Part shown: piece by piece, positions 8,587 through 16,257 of the stretch
How positions within the stretch are numbered: the stretch's first letter is position 1
Layout: the number at the start of each line of letters is the position of its first letter
Assembly (NCBI RefSeq): GCF_037076425.1
Contig: NZ_AP028127.1
Span: 960,001-1,024,000, forward strand
Length of the DNA: 64,000 nucleotides
From: Turicibacter faecis
Lineage (GTDB): Bacteria > Bacillota_I > Bacilli_A > MOL361 > Turicibacteraceae
Reading direction: 5' to 3'
Notes under the pieces: generated by a model
What the model was told of the DNA's origin: nothing
The model's database searches: none
Seen by the model: only the letters and a program-made list of their open reading frames with translations
Position numbers and translations under genes: made by a program

Positions 8587-9406
8587 ATTGTGAAACCTGT
8601 TCAATTTCATCGAGAATTCCACTTAGGCGAAGGGCTAGTTCATCTAATTGAAGTTCTTTAAATTTTAAATCCTCCTCTGTTGCAAGTTGTTGTTGTTTAC
8701 TGCGTTTGAATTGAGATGTTTCATCATTCTCAACCGCAATATAATTTGCTTCAAACGCTTGCAACAGTTCTTGCGTTTCGTGTAAATCTAAAAGAATCAT
8801 CGTCTTGGTGTATCCTGATGTTAAAAACTCCGTAGCAACATTAAAGGCTGAGTTAACAGGGTGTTTAGTGAGTTGTTTATCAATTGCTTTGAAGGTTGTT
8901 TGAATGACTTTCGTATAATCAGTTTCATTTGGGTTATGAAGGTATTGCTCAACCGTGTGTACGGCTTCCGTCATTATTTTTAAAGAGGTTTCATAAAGCG
9001 AAGAGGTGTCCTGTGAAGACATATGTTTAGATAGCTTTTCTTTAAGGTTAGTTAAAGGTGTGAGAATTTGTTTAGAAAGAGTCTCAGTATAAGGTCCTGT
9101 TTCTTCGGCAAGAATATTACGTTGGGTTCGTAATTCTTTAATATTTGTTTGTAGACTTTGAATCTCGGACTCTAACATGCTACGTTCTTCATGAAGCATG
9201 GTTAGTTGAGAAGTGGCATTAGCAAGGGTAGGCGAATCTGCCTCTAGTAATTTGGAAACAGGTGTTGCTGTTGTTCGAGCTAAATCGAGTTTAATAGCAG
9301 ATGTTTGAATCTGTTCGGGTTGGTGTTGGGTAAAGCTTAGGAAGATTCCGCTGACGACTACTAATCCCCCAACTAAGCTAATAGGTATCATTTGTTTAAC
9401 GTTCAT
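8585..9406 (-). CDS. Secreted or membrane-anchored coiled-coil protein, unknown
   Basis: A 273-residue protein with an N-terminal hydrophobic segment (about 7-25) that can act as signal peptide or anchor. The exterior part is almost wholly helical. Heptad-like stretches lie around residues 65-105 (LHEERSMLESEIQSLQTNIK) and in the last 40 residues. It has no cysteines and no recognised domain. AGGAGG precedes the ATG. It is monocistronic and convergent with gshA. A cell-surface structural or adhesive role is possible but not shown. Confidence 0.6.
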   Translation of the reverse strand: MNVKQMIPISLVGGLVVVSGIFLSFTQHQPEQIQTSAIKLDLARTTATPVSKLLEADSPTLANATSQLTMLHEERSMLESEIQSLQTNIKELRTQRNILAEETGPYTETLSKQILTPLTNLKEKLSKHMSSQDTSSLYETSLKIMTEAVHTVEQYLHNPNETDYTKVIQTTFKAIDKQLTKHPVNSAFNVATEFLTSGYTKTMILLDLHETQELLQAFEANYIAVENDETSQFKRSKQQQLATEEDLKFKELQLDELALRLSGILDEIEQVSQ

Positions 9407-9580
9407 AATAGCCTCCTAAAAAACTAGTTTTTATTAGTATGTCCGTTTACAGGGGATTTTTACGATAAAATTCAAAATAATAGTAAATAAGAGAGATAAC
9501 TTTTTGGGGGAAGAAATGAAATTTCACTTAGAATTAGGCGAGAGATGATAGGCGATGGTAAAAAACATAGAGTATTGTCG

Positions 9581-9609
9581 TTGATTGTCAGAAGAGTTTT
9601 TAATATAAT
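9581..9609 (+). promoter_or_regulatory. Sigma-A promoter for the 9870 gene
   Basis: TTGATT (9581-9586), 17-bp spacer, TATAAT (9604-9609). The predicted start near 9616 leaves a leader of about 250 nt before the ATG at 9870. Confidence 0.6.
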
Positions 9610-9615
9610 AAGAGT

Positions 9616-9869
9616 AATATCAATCAGTTAGACTAAATCTAATTTCTAATCATTTGATGGGAGAAAAGCATTTAGACTGACTATAATCTGATTGGAAACA
9701 TCCCATCATTTCGTCGTTTAGTTACTAGAGTATATGTAAACAGTGGTTCCGTTTTTTGAAATGAAATTTCCTACTTGAAAAATAAATTTAGGATAAAGGA
9801 TTGATCCACGCAAAGATTAGTAGGGAAACGCCTAAAATGATGTAAATAACTAAGATAGGAGATGGAAAA
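9616..9869 (+). promoter_or_regulatory. Structured 5' leader, possible pseudoknot
   Basis: Two stems interleave in the leader. CAATCAG (9621-9627) pairs with CTGATTG (9688-9694), and TGATGGGA (9655-9662) pairs with TCCCATCA (9701-9708). The order 5'-A-B-A'-B' is that of an H-type pseudoknot, or of two mutually exclusive folds. It matches no riboswitch class I can recall. The rest of the leader up to the AGGAGATGG ribosome binding site shows nothing obvious. Confidence 0.4.
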
Positions 9870-11033
9870 ATGAACCAATCACGGAAACGGGTACGCTCTG
9901 TTAGTTTAGAAACCTTTATCTTTTTGGGAGTAACCCTTGGCATCTTTGGATATATCGCCAGTCAAATGGGTGTTGGAATCATGTTTAGTGTTATTATGAA
10001 GACGGCCCATGACCTATTACTACAAACTGTGTTTTTAATTATGGCATTGGCCGTGTTAGCTGGGGCGCTTAGTGCGCTATTATCGGAGTTTGGAGTCATT
10101 GCTTTAATCAATAAATTATTATCTAAGGTTATTCGCCCGCTTTACGGATTACCAGGAGCAAGTATTATAGGAGCGATTGCTACTTATTTATCGGATAATC
10201 CCGCTATTATTGCGTTTGCAAAAGATAAAGAATTTCAACGTTTTTTTAAAAAACATGAAATTCCAGTTCTTTGTAATTTAGGAACAGCGTTTGGGATGGG
10301 GTTAATTGTTACAACTTTTATGGTGGCATTGGGCCCAGATTACATTGTGCCAGCGTTACTTGGGAATGTTGGAGCCATTGTTGGGAGTATCGTCAGTGTT
10401 CGCCTCATGCTTTCCTACACAAAAAAATATTATGCGAATCAAGGAATTGAAGATTTTCAACAAGATGAGGTGATTGTTGTTGAAGACTATCGTGAGATTC
10501 GTGAAGGAAACCTGTTCCAACGTATTCTTGATGCCATGCTTGAAGGAGGAAAGAACGGGGTCGAAATGGGAATGTCAATCATTCCTGGAGTTTTGATTAT
10601 TTGTACACTTGTTATGTTGTTAACATTTGGTCCCTCAACGGATCCGCTGACAGGAGAGTCTGTTTATTTAGGGGTCGCTTATGAGGGGGTAGCTCTTCTT
10701 CCAGCCATAGGTGAAAAGCTCATGTTTTTGTTAAACCCATTATTTGGATTTACTAATGCGCAAGCTATTGCGGTACCTGTCACTTCCCTAGGGGCTGTCG
10801 GAGCAGCGATGTCGCTAATTCCACAATTTATTACTGAAAATATTGTAACGCCTAATGATATTGCAGTATTTACTGCGATGGGAATGTGTTGGAGTGGATA
10901 TTTAAGTACCCATGTTGGAATGATGGATGCACTTGGGGTAAGACAATTAAGTAGTAAGGCAATTATGGCCCATACAATTGGAGGAATCGTTGCTGGAATG
11001 GTTGCTCATTTCCTATACATATTTTTTATTTAA
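9870..11033 (+). CDS. Gate-domain (nucleoside-recognition-like) membrane protein
   Basis: A 387-residue integral membrane protein with about 9-10 hydrophobic helices and two copies of the Gate / nucleoside-recognition fold seen in SpmA, SpmB and YjiH-type proteins. A conserved-looking segment, SDNPAIIAFAKDKEF (about 108-122), precedes a Gly-rich helix, and a second Gly-rich repeat occurs near 290-330. It resembles the CD0519/CD1768 family of clostridial membrane proteins; that name is from memory. Substrate is unknown. It is a single gene with its own promoter, a long folded leader and a terminator, so leader-based control is likely. Confidence 0.75.
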   Translation: MNQSRKRVRSVSLETFIFLGVTLGIFGYIASQMGVGIMFSVIMKTAHDLLLQTVFLIMALAVLAGALSALLSEFGVIALINKLLSKVIRPLYGLPGASIIGAIATYLSDNPAIIAFAKDKEFQRFFKKHEIPVLCNLGTAFGMGLIVTTFMVALGPDYIVPALLGNVGAIVGSIVSVRLMLSYTKKYYANQGIEDFQQDEVIVVEDYREIREGNLFQRILDAMLEGGKNGVEMGMSIIPGVLIICTLVMLLTFGPSTDPLTGESVYLGVAYEGVALLPAIGEKLMFLLNPLFGFTNAQAIAVPVTSLGAVGAAMSLIPQFITENIVTPNDIAVFTAMGMCWSGYLSTHVGMMDALGVRQLSSKAIMAHTIGGIVAGMVAHFLYIFFI

Positions 11034-11059
11034 AAAGTTACCGCGAGGTAACTTTTTTT
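11032..11059 (+). terminator. Intrinsic terminator
   Basis: AAAAAGTTACC, GCGA tetraloop, GGTAACTTTTTTT immediately after the stop codon at 11033. Confidence 0.9.
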
Positions 11060-11239
11060 GGAATAGCAACCACACAAATGAAAAGAATAGTTAAGGAATA
11101 TACTTCAGATGAGGATAGTTTTATTTAAGAGATGTTGGAAAGTAGGAGTGGTAAAGAAATAAAACGGTAGAATAAATTTTATAAAGTAAATAAATATTCT
11201 CATGAATGAAGAGTAAAGGATCGAAAGGAGGAGTAATAG

Positions 11240-12028
11240 GTGAAAATTATGACATTTAATCTCCGTTCTGATTCAGTTTTAGATGGTAAAAATCGTTGGC
11301 GTCATCGGAAGGAGATTGTGTGTGATATTTTAGAAAAATATAGTTGTGACATTATTGGTCTTCAAGAAGTAACCGTCAAGATGCGGGCAGACCTAGAAAA
11401 AAATTTGAAAGGATATCAGATTATCGGAAGGCCAAGGAGTAAACGATTCTTTATTGAGCATAATAATATCCTTGTCTCAACCAAGCATACGATTTTAAGC
11501 CAGGAGACATTTTGGTTATCTAGAAATCCTCAGAAAGTTGGAAGTTCCGTATGGTATTCTATTTTTCCGCGAATTTGTACAACAGCAAAAATCAAATTAA
11601 GCACGGGAGAAGTAGTGAGGGTGTATAATACACATTTAGATTGTTATCTATCTCCTGCAAGACAGTATGGGTTGAAAAAAATTATGCGCTATATTGAAAA
11701 GCAGCATGCTTTAGAAAAACTACCCGTGATTCTTATGGGAGACTTTAATGCAAATCCCCATCACCGTGTCATTCAAACAATCTTTGGTGAAAAATACAAT
11801 ACGCAACAATTGGTTGCTGTGCAGGAAAAAGATCCGAAAATTTATCATCAGGCAACAATGGGACGGTTTAAAGATCGTGAGCGTGGAATGCATTTAGATT
11901 ACATCTTTGTTTCCCCTGAGTATGAAGTTGAGCGAACACAGATTATCAAAGATAATCAAAATGGAAGATTTCCATCGGATCATTATCCATTAGTAGCAGA
12001 TATTTGTTTGCAAAGAGGTAATGGATAG
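11240..12028 (+). CDS. Endonuclease/exonuclease/phosphatase (EEP) family hydrolase
   Basis: A 262-residue soluble protein of the EEP fold. It shows MTFNLRSDS (metal-binding Asn), IIGLQEVT (catalytic Glu), YNTHLDC, MGDFNANP (Asp and Asn) and HLDYIFVS followed by FPSDHYPLVADI (Asp-His). It lacks the DNA-binding insertions of ExoA. Relatives act on phosphoesters of sugars, lipids or nucleotides, so the substrate is open. GTG 11240 is the start, with AAAGGAGG about 9 bases upstream. It is the last protein gene before the small-RNA array. Confidence 0.85.
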   Translation: MKIMTFNLRSDSVLDGKNRWRHRKEIVCDILEKYSCDIIGLQEVTVKMRADLEKNLKGYQIIGRPRSKRFFIEHNNILVSTKHTILSQETFWLSRNPQKVGSSVWYSIFPRICTTAKIKLSTGEVVRVYNTHLDCYLSPARQYGLKKIMRYIEKQHALEKLPVILMGDFNANPHHRVIQTIFGEKYNTQQLVAVQEKDPKIYHQATMGRFKDRERGMHLDYIFVSPEYEVERTQIIKDNQNGRFPSDHYPLVADICLQRGNG

Positions 12029-12097
12029 AAAAAGTTAATATCCAATTTTGACACGGAAAGAACACATCTTATTTAAACAAGTGTGCCATAATAGAAA

Positions 12098-12235
12098 TTG
12101 TCTTGAAGAACAGGACACTACCCCAACAAAAATATTATAAAGTTCTCCCCAAAAAAAACTTTATAATATTCTCTCTTTTCATCCCAATATTTATAAAGCA
12201 TCCCCAAAAAGAAATCTTATTTGATTTCTTTTTTT
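12098..12235 (+). ncRNA. Small RNA, array unit 1 (divergent)
   Basis: The -10 is CATAAT 12087-12092. Hairpin 1 is GTCTTG/CAGGAC, where a G-U wobble replaces a pair of the other units. Hairpin 2 is AATATTATAAAG / CTTTATAATATT around a CTCCCC loop; its C-G pair has become T-A on both sides relative to the others. The CTCTCTTTTCATCCC linker is identical. The terminator is unrelated to the rest (AAAGAAATC/GATTTCTTT, 12208-12235), so the RNA body and the terminator evolve independently. Ends are predicted, about 138 nt. Confidence 0.82.
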
Positions 12236-12458
12236 ATTTGTTAAAACTGAGGGGGGGAAGAGACACAAGTTTTTATATGGCAATAATGCGGTAGAAGATA
12301 AAGGATCATCTTAAGAATTAAACATCTTTCGAGGAAAGGAAGAGCCGTTAGCCTGTATTAACTAGACGCCTGCGGTTATTTAGCCCTAACTATTCGACAG
12401 TATAAAACAAAAAACACAAAAAAACACATTTCAAAGTGCAAATATGCTATAATAATAA

Positions 12459-12598
12459 ATGTCTTGAAGAACAAGACACTACCCTAATTAAAAAATTACG
12501 AAGTTCTCCCCAAAAAAACTTCGTAATATTCTCTCTTTTCATCCCAATATTTATAAATCATCCCCTGTTTTAAGAGGCTCGTAAGAGCCTCCTTTTTT
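12459..12598 (+). ncRNA. Small RNA, array unit 2
   Basis: The -10 is TATAAT 12448-12453. Hairpin 1 is GTCTTG-AAGAA-CAAGAC (12461-12477). Hairpin 2 is ATTACGAAG / CTTCGTAAT with loop TTCTCCCC plus an A run. The single-stranded linker contains CATCCC and CATCCCC. The terminator GAGGCTC/GAGCCTC with a U tract is at 12574-12598. About 140 nt. Confidence 0.87.
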
Positions 12599-12745
12599 TA
12601 TCATGCTTGAGATAGTAAAGAAGGAGTTCGTGTGTGGAACTTTATCATAACAAGGCTGCTTATTTACTCTCAACGTTTATCGACAATAAAAGAGAAAAAA
12701 CACAAAAAAGACACATTTTGAAATGTAAATATGCTATAATAATAA

Positions 12746-12882
12746 ATGTCTTGAAGAACAAGACACTACCCTAATTTAAAAATTACGAAGTTCTCCCCAA
12801 AAAAACTTCGTAATATTCTCTCTTTTCATCCCAATATTTATAAATCATCCCCTGTTTTAAGAGGCCTTAGGGCCTCCTTTTT
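12746..12882 (+). ncRNA. Small RNA, array unit 3
   Basis: The -10 is TATAAT 12735-12740. Hairpins 1 and 2 and the linker are nearly identical to unit 2. The terminator has a shorter stem, GAGGCC-TTAG-GGCCTC (12861-12876), and U tract. About 137 nt. Confidence 0.87.
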
Positions 12883-12944
12883 AATTGGTAGAATAAAACA
12901 CGAAAAAGACACAACAATAGATAGAGAGTATGGCATAATAGTGA

Positions 12945-13084
12945 ATGTCTTGAAAGATAAGATACTATCCTAATTTAAGAAGTTATGAAGTTCTCCCTAA
13001 ACAACTTCATAATATTTTCTCTTTTCATCCTGATAGTATAAATCATCCCCTGTTTTAAGAGGCTCATAGGAGTCTCCTTTTTTT
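12945..13084 (+). ncRNA. Small RNA, array unit 4 (variant)
   Basis: The -10 is CATAAT 12934-12939. Hairpin 1 is changed to GTCTT/AAGAT and keeps pairing with a G-U. Hairpin 2 is GTTATGAAG / CTTCATAAT, with a C-to-T and G-to-A paired change. The loop is CTCCCT instead of CTCCCC, and the first linker motif is CATCCTG rather than CATCCCA, so two of three C-rich motifs are weakened. The terminator GAGGCTC/GAGTCTC is at 13059-13076. It may target a different set. Confidence 0.84.
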
Positions 13085-13158
13085 GTAGAGAAGATTGAAA
13101 AAGGGCGAAAAAACACAAAAAGGACACATGGTATCAAAGAGTTGTGTTATAATAATAA

Positions 13159-13294
13159 ATGTCTTGAAGAACAAGACACTACCCTAATTAAAAAGTTATG
13201 AAGTTCTCCCAAAAAACTTCGTAACATTCTCTCTTTTCATCCCAATATTATAAATCATCCCCTGTTTTAAGAGGCCCGAAGGGCCTCCTTTTTT
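13159..13294 (+). ncRNA. Small RNA, array unit 5
   Basis: The -10 is TATAAT 13148-13153. Hairpin 2 is GTTATGAAG / CTTCGTAAC, with a terminal A-T changed to G-C on both strands and one G-U. The loop is CTCCCA-like and the linker is conserved. The terminator is GAGGCCC-GAA-GGGCCTC (13271-13287). About 136 nt. Confidence 0.86.
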
Positions 13295-13457
13295 GTGTGA
13301 AAAAATGAAACCGATGGGTAAGTTAAGAAGAGAGGCGATCATGATTAGACGATATTGTTGTTTCATTATTGTAGAATCTAGCTATAATGGTGATAAAAAA
13401 CGACAAAAAAAACACAAAAAGGACACATTGTGTAAAAGGATTGTGTTATAATAATAA

Positions 13458-13597
13458 ATGTCTTGAAGAACAAGACACTACCCTAATTAAAGAATTACGA
13501 AGTTCTCCCCAAAAAAACTTCGTAATATTCTCTCTTTTCATCCCAATATTTATAAATCATCCCCTGTTTTAAGAGGCTCGTAAGAGCCTCCTTTTTT
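13458..13597 (+). ncRNA. Small RNA, array unit 6
   Basis: The -10 is TATAAT 13447-13452. The body is essentially the same as unit 2, including CTCCCC, CATCCC and CATCCCC. The terminator GAGGCTC/GAGCCTC is at 13573-13597. About 140 nt. Confidence 0.87.
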
Positions 13598-13816
13598 ATG
13601 TAGGTAAGAAAAATTTCCAATTTTAAAAATAATATTTAGGTTGAAATGTGAAATGATTGGTATGGGACTAAGACCTGTGTTTACCATGGGAAGTTTAATG
13701 ATAGGTATGTGGGGATAGAGTGATCGTTTCTTATAACGAATTAATCTTTTTTGATAAAAAGCGACAAAGAACACATGAAAGACACATTTTGAAGTACAAA
13801 TATGCTATAATAATAA

Positions 13817-13955
13817 ATGTCTTGAAGAACAAGACACTACCCTAATAAAAAGTTACGGAGTTCTCCCCAAAAAAACTTCGTAATATTCTCTCTTTTCATC
13901 CCAATATTTATAAATCATCCCCTGTTTTAAGAGGCCCGAAGGGCCTCCTTTTTTA
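13817..13955 (+). ncRNA. Small RNA, array unit 7
   Basis: The -10 is TATAAT 13806-13811. Hairpin 2 is GTTACGGAG / CTTCGTAAT, retaining pairing through G-U. The linker is conserved. The terminator GAGGCCC-GAA-GGGCCTC (13931-13947) ends about 75 bp before the M32 peptidase start, so read-through would reach that gene. About 139 nt. Confidence 0.86.
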
Positions 13956-14030
13956 TATTTGAAAAAACCCCAACCAAAAATAGAAAAATATGGTAAAATA
14001 TTTAAATAGAAGAAAAGAGGGGGAATGATC

Positions 14031-15533
14031 TTGGATAGAGAAAAAGCATTGAGGTTTTTAAAGGAACAAAGAAAACTCATGAATTATATGAATTCGACGT
14101 TAAGTGTTGTGTCGTGGGATACTGAGGTAATGGCTCCTGAGGAAGCAATCGATTATCGAAGTGAAGTGATTGGGTACTTATCGTCTAACTATCATCAGTT
14201 AACAACGGATTATAGAATTGAGCAAGCTCTGGGTGTCTTATTGAGTGAAGAGGATAAATTTAATCTGTATGAGCAACGCTTGATTGAAGAGTTTTATAAT
14301 ATTTATTATAAAAATAAAAAAATACCGGAATCCCTGCAAAAGGAATTATCGATGGCGACAGCGATAAGTAATAAATCTTGGAAAAGGGCGAAAGAAAAAG
14401 GTGATTATGAACTTTTTAAACCCCATCTTGCGCGTGTTATTGATTTGTTAAAACAGCAAGCAGTATGCGTGGGGTACGAGGGGCATATCTATAACGCCTT
14501 TTTAGATAACTTTGAAAAAGGGATGACAGTAGAGGAGTTGGACGAGATTTTTGCTGACCTTAAAGAGGGGCTTGTTAAACTTTTAGCGGAGTTAAAGGAG
14601 GCAAAGCAACTGTCATTCCGTCGGCCTAAAGGGCCATTTTCAAAAGAATCGCAATCTCAGTTGGCGTTATATATACTCAACCAAATGGGATATCGCATCC
14701 ATGAAGCAGGGCGACTTGATGAAACAGAGCATCCTTTTACAGCTTTTTTAGGGCCCAAAGATATAAGGATTACCACACATTATTATGAAAATTCAATTGA
14801 AGGTGCGTTGTTTAGCACGATTCATGAAGGCGGGCATGCTATTTATGATCAAAATATGCCTCATGATTGGGCAGAATATGGGGTGAATGAAGCGCCATCG
14901 ATGGGACTTCACGAATCTCAATCGCGTTTTTACGAAAATATAATTGGGAGAAGTTTACCATTTTGGAGAGCTTATTTTCCAAAATTACAAGAGTTTATGC
15001 CGTCTTATCAGTCGGTTTCTTTAGAGGAGTTCTACCAAATGATAAATGAGGTATCTCCTTCGCTTATTCGGACGGAGGCAGATGAGATAACCTACTCGTT
15101 ACACATTATTATTCGCTATGAAATTGAAAAATTAATGGTGAGTGGAGAGGTTGGCATTGACGAACTTCCAATGATTTGGAATCAAAAGTATAAAGAGTAC
15201 TTAGGCGTGGAGCCGAAAAACGATGCAGAGGGATTAATGCAAGATGTCCATTGGGCTGAAGGGATGATCGGTTACTTTCCAAGCTATGCGCTAGGAAACC
15301 TATACGGCGCTCAGTTTTATCATCAGATGAAAAAGGAACTTCCACAACTTAAGGATGAGATAGAATCAGGGAATTTATCAATTGTTTTTGAATGGTTGAA
15401 GCAAAATGTTCATTCGTATGGAAAGGTGTATACCCCTGGACAATTGGTTGAACATGTGACCAAAGAGCCGCTTAATCCTAAGTATTTCTTAGATTATTTG
15501 CGTGAAAAATATCTAAATTTATATCATCTATAA
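14031..15533 (+). CDS. M32 family metallocarboxypeptidase (carboxypeptidase Taq type)
   Basis: This roughly 500-residue cytoplasmic zinc carboxypeptidase removes C-terminal residues from peptides. The zinc motif HEGGH is at about residues 265-269, followed by the conserved GLHESQSRFYEN segment (third ligand Glu) and IRTEADEITYSLHIIIRYEIEK. Length equals B. subtilis YpwA (501). TTG 14031 fits the AGAGGGGG site better (7 bp) than ATG 14025 (1 bp); they differ by two residues. It is a single gene with a terminator behind it. It may recycle peptides imported by the Opp system. Confidence 0.93.
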   Translation: MDREKALRFLKEQRKLMNYMNSTLSVVSWDTEVMAPEEAIDYRSEVIGYLSSNYHQLTTDYRIEQALGVLLSEEDKFNLYEQRLIEEFYNIYYKNKKIPESLQKELSMATAISNKSWKRAKEKGDYELFKPHLARVIDLLKQQAVCVGYEGHIYNAFLDNFEKGMTVEELDEIFADLKEGLVKLLAELKEAKQLSFRRPKGPFSKESQSQLALYILNQMGYRIHEAGRLDETEHPFTAFLGPKDIRITTHYYENSIEGALFSTIHEGGHAIYDQNMPHDWAEYGVNEAPSMGLHESQSRFYENIIGRSLPFWRAYFPKLQEFMPSYQSVSLEEFYQMINEVSPSLIRTEADEITYSLHIIIRYEIEKLMVSGEVGIDELPMIWNQKYKEYLGVEPKNDAEGLMQDVHWAEGMIGYFPSYALGNLYGAQFYHQMKKELPQLKDEIESGNLSIVFEWLKQNVHSYGKVYTPGQLVEHVTKEPLNPKYFLDYLREKYLNLYHL

Positions 15534-15567
15534 TATTGAATTAATGCTTTAGCCCTTTGTGGCATAT

Positions 15568-15603
15568 AATCCAACGAGGTTTCCGATCGTCGTTGGATTT
15601 TTT
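15568..15603 (+). terminator. Intrinsic terminator after the M32 gene
   Basis: AATCCAACGA (15568-15577) pairs with TCGTTGGATT (15590-15599), followed by a T run. Confidence 0.85.
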
Positions 15604-15621
15604 GTATAATGGGGGGATAAA

Positions 15622-16104
15622 ATGAAAGTAAAAGTGAGGCGGATGAGCGAGATAGATGCGTTAAAAATATTGGTATGGCATTACGCTCCTCCTTATAGTT
15701 GGTATGATTTTGAACAAACAAACTCAGATTTTCACGTGTTGTTAAAAGATCAGTATTATTGTGTAATTGGTGAAGAAGGTGAGTTAATAGGTTTTTTTTG
15801 TTACGGAACGGCTGCACAAGTTTCTTTAGGAGTAGAGCAAGGGTTTTATCGGGATCAGGATTATTTAGATATTGGGTTGGGGATGAATCCCCTGCTGTGT
15901 GGTAAAGGTTACGGGGCTCGCTTTTTTTTAATAGGAATGGACTACGCAAAACATCAATTTGGTTTTAGTAAATTTCGGTTAACTGTAGCCTCGTTTAATC
16001 AACGGGCAATTAAAATGTATTTAAAGGTAGGTTTTGTAGAGATAGGTAGATTTATTGTTTCGACTTATGAATTTATTGTAATGATTTATGAGAGGGAATC
16101 TTAA
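15622..16104 (+). CDS. GNAT family N-acetyltransferase
   Basis: A 160-residue single-domain acetyl-CoA-dependent transferase. The acetyl-CoA pyrophosphate loop is GMNPLLCGKGYGARFF (about 92-107), matching Q/R-x-x-G-x-G/A. The C-terminal strand-helix FRLTVASFNQRAIKMYLKVGFVEIGRF is typical of the family. The ribosome binding site is GGGGGG upstream of ATG 15622. It is single, between two terminators. Substrate cannot be told from sequence. Confidence 0.88.
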   Translation: MKVKVRRMSEIDALKILVWHYAPPYSWYDFEQTNSDFHVLLKDQYYCVIGEEGELIGFFCYGTAAQVSLGVEQGFYRDQDYLDIGLGMNPLLCGKGYGARFFLIGMDYAKHQFGFSKFRLTVASFNQRAIKMYLKVGFVEIGRFIVSTYEFIVMIYERES

Positions 16105-16124
16105 AAGGAAGGTTCCTTTTTTTG
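16103..16124 (+). terminator. Short intrinsic terminator
   Basis: AAAAGGAA and TTCCTTTT arms overlap the end of the GNAT gene and are followed by a T tract. Confidence 0.6.
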
Positions 16125-16156
16125 TTTAAAATATAGTAAAATTTTAATAAAAAAGG

Positions 16157-16211
16157 TTGATAAAAAAATAAAGTTATTATAAAATAGAATCATAAGTAAA
16201 ACGCTTTTAAA
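16157..16211 (+). promoter_or_regulatory. Promoter and LacI-type operator of the GH32 gene
   Basis: TTGATA (16157-16162), 17-bp spacer, TAAAAT (16180-16185). Just downstream lies a near-palindrome centred on CG, GTAAAACGCTTTTAAA (16196-16211), where a LacI-family sucrose repressor or CcpA could block the promoter. It matches the catabolite-responsive element consensus only partly. Confidence 0.5.
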
Positions 16212-16257
16212 AAAGAGTGTTCTTAAAGAAATGGGAAATAGAAGGAGTGAAGGCTTC

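Larger units (their letters stand above)
12061..13811 (+). promoter_or_regulatory. Seven related promoters with phased ACACA direct repeats
   Basis: The -10 hexamers are at 12087, 12448, 12735, 12934, 13148, 13447 and 13806. Five read TATAAT and two CATAAT, all preceded by TGN (extended -10). A direct repeat ACACA-N6-ACACA (ACAC in its first half at units 1 and 4) ends 19-20 bp upstream of each -10. Half-sites are 11 bp apart in six units and 10 bp in unit 2. No good -35 is present. One-turn-spaced direct repeats next to a weak -35 are typical of OmpR/PhoB-type response regulator sites; the regulator is not in the window. Confidence 0.7.
12050..13960 (+). repeat. Tandem array of seven small-RNA transcription units
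   Basis: Seven units of about 185-205 bp lie in the same direction at start-to-start distances of roughly 200-360 bp. Each has an 11-bp-phased direct repeat (ACACA-N6-ACACA), an extended -10 box, a short 5' hairpin, a longer second hairpin with a C-rich loop, a CU-rich linker and a terminator. Spacers between units are unrelated in sequence, while the units are strongly conserved with paired changes in stems. That indicates selection on RNA structure rather than recent copying. No unit contains a plausible reading frame: the ATG at the 5' end is followed by TCT TGA. Confidence 0.88.

Noticed and set aside
9551-9575. Fluoride-riboswitch-like GGCGATGG
   Set aside because: Lies upstream of the predicted start and lacks the conserved downstream pairing and pseudoknot; a similar string at 5641 also has none.
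12103-12294. Reading frame of 63 codons across array unit 1
   Set aside because: No ribosome binding site, runs through the hairpins and terminator of a small RNA, and is not kept in the other units.
13387-13572. Reading frame of 61 codons across array unit 6
   Set aside because: Overlaps promoter and RNA body; composition follows the RNA repeat and other units have stops.
12050-13960. CRISPR array
   Set aside because: Repeated units are about 190 bp with promoters and terminators, spacers vary from about 60 to 220 bp, and no cas genes are present.
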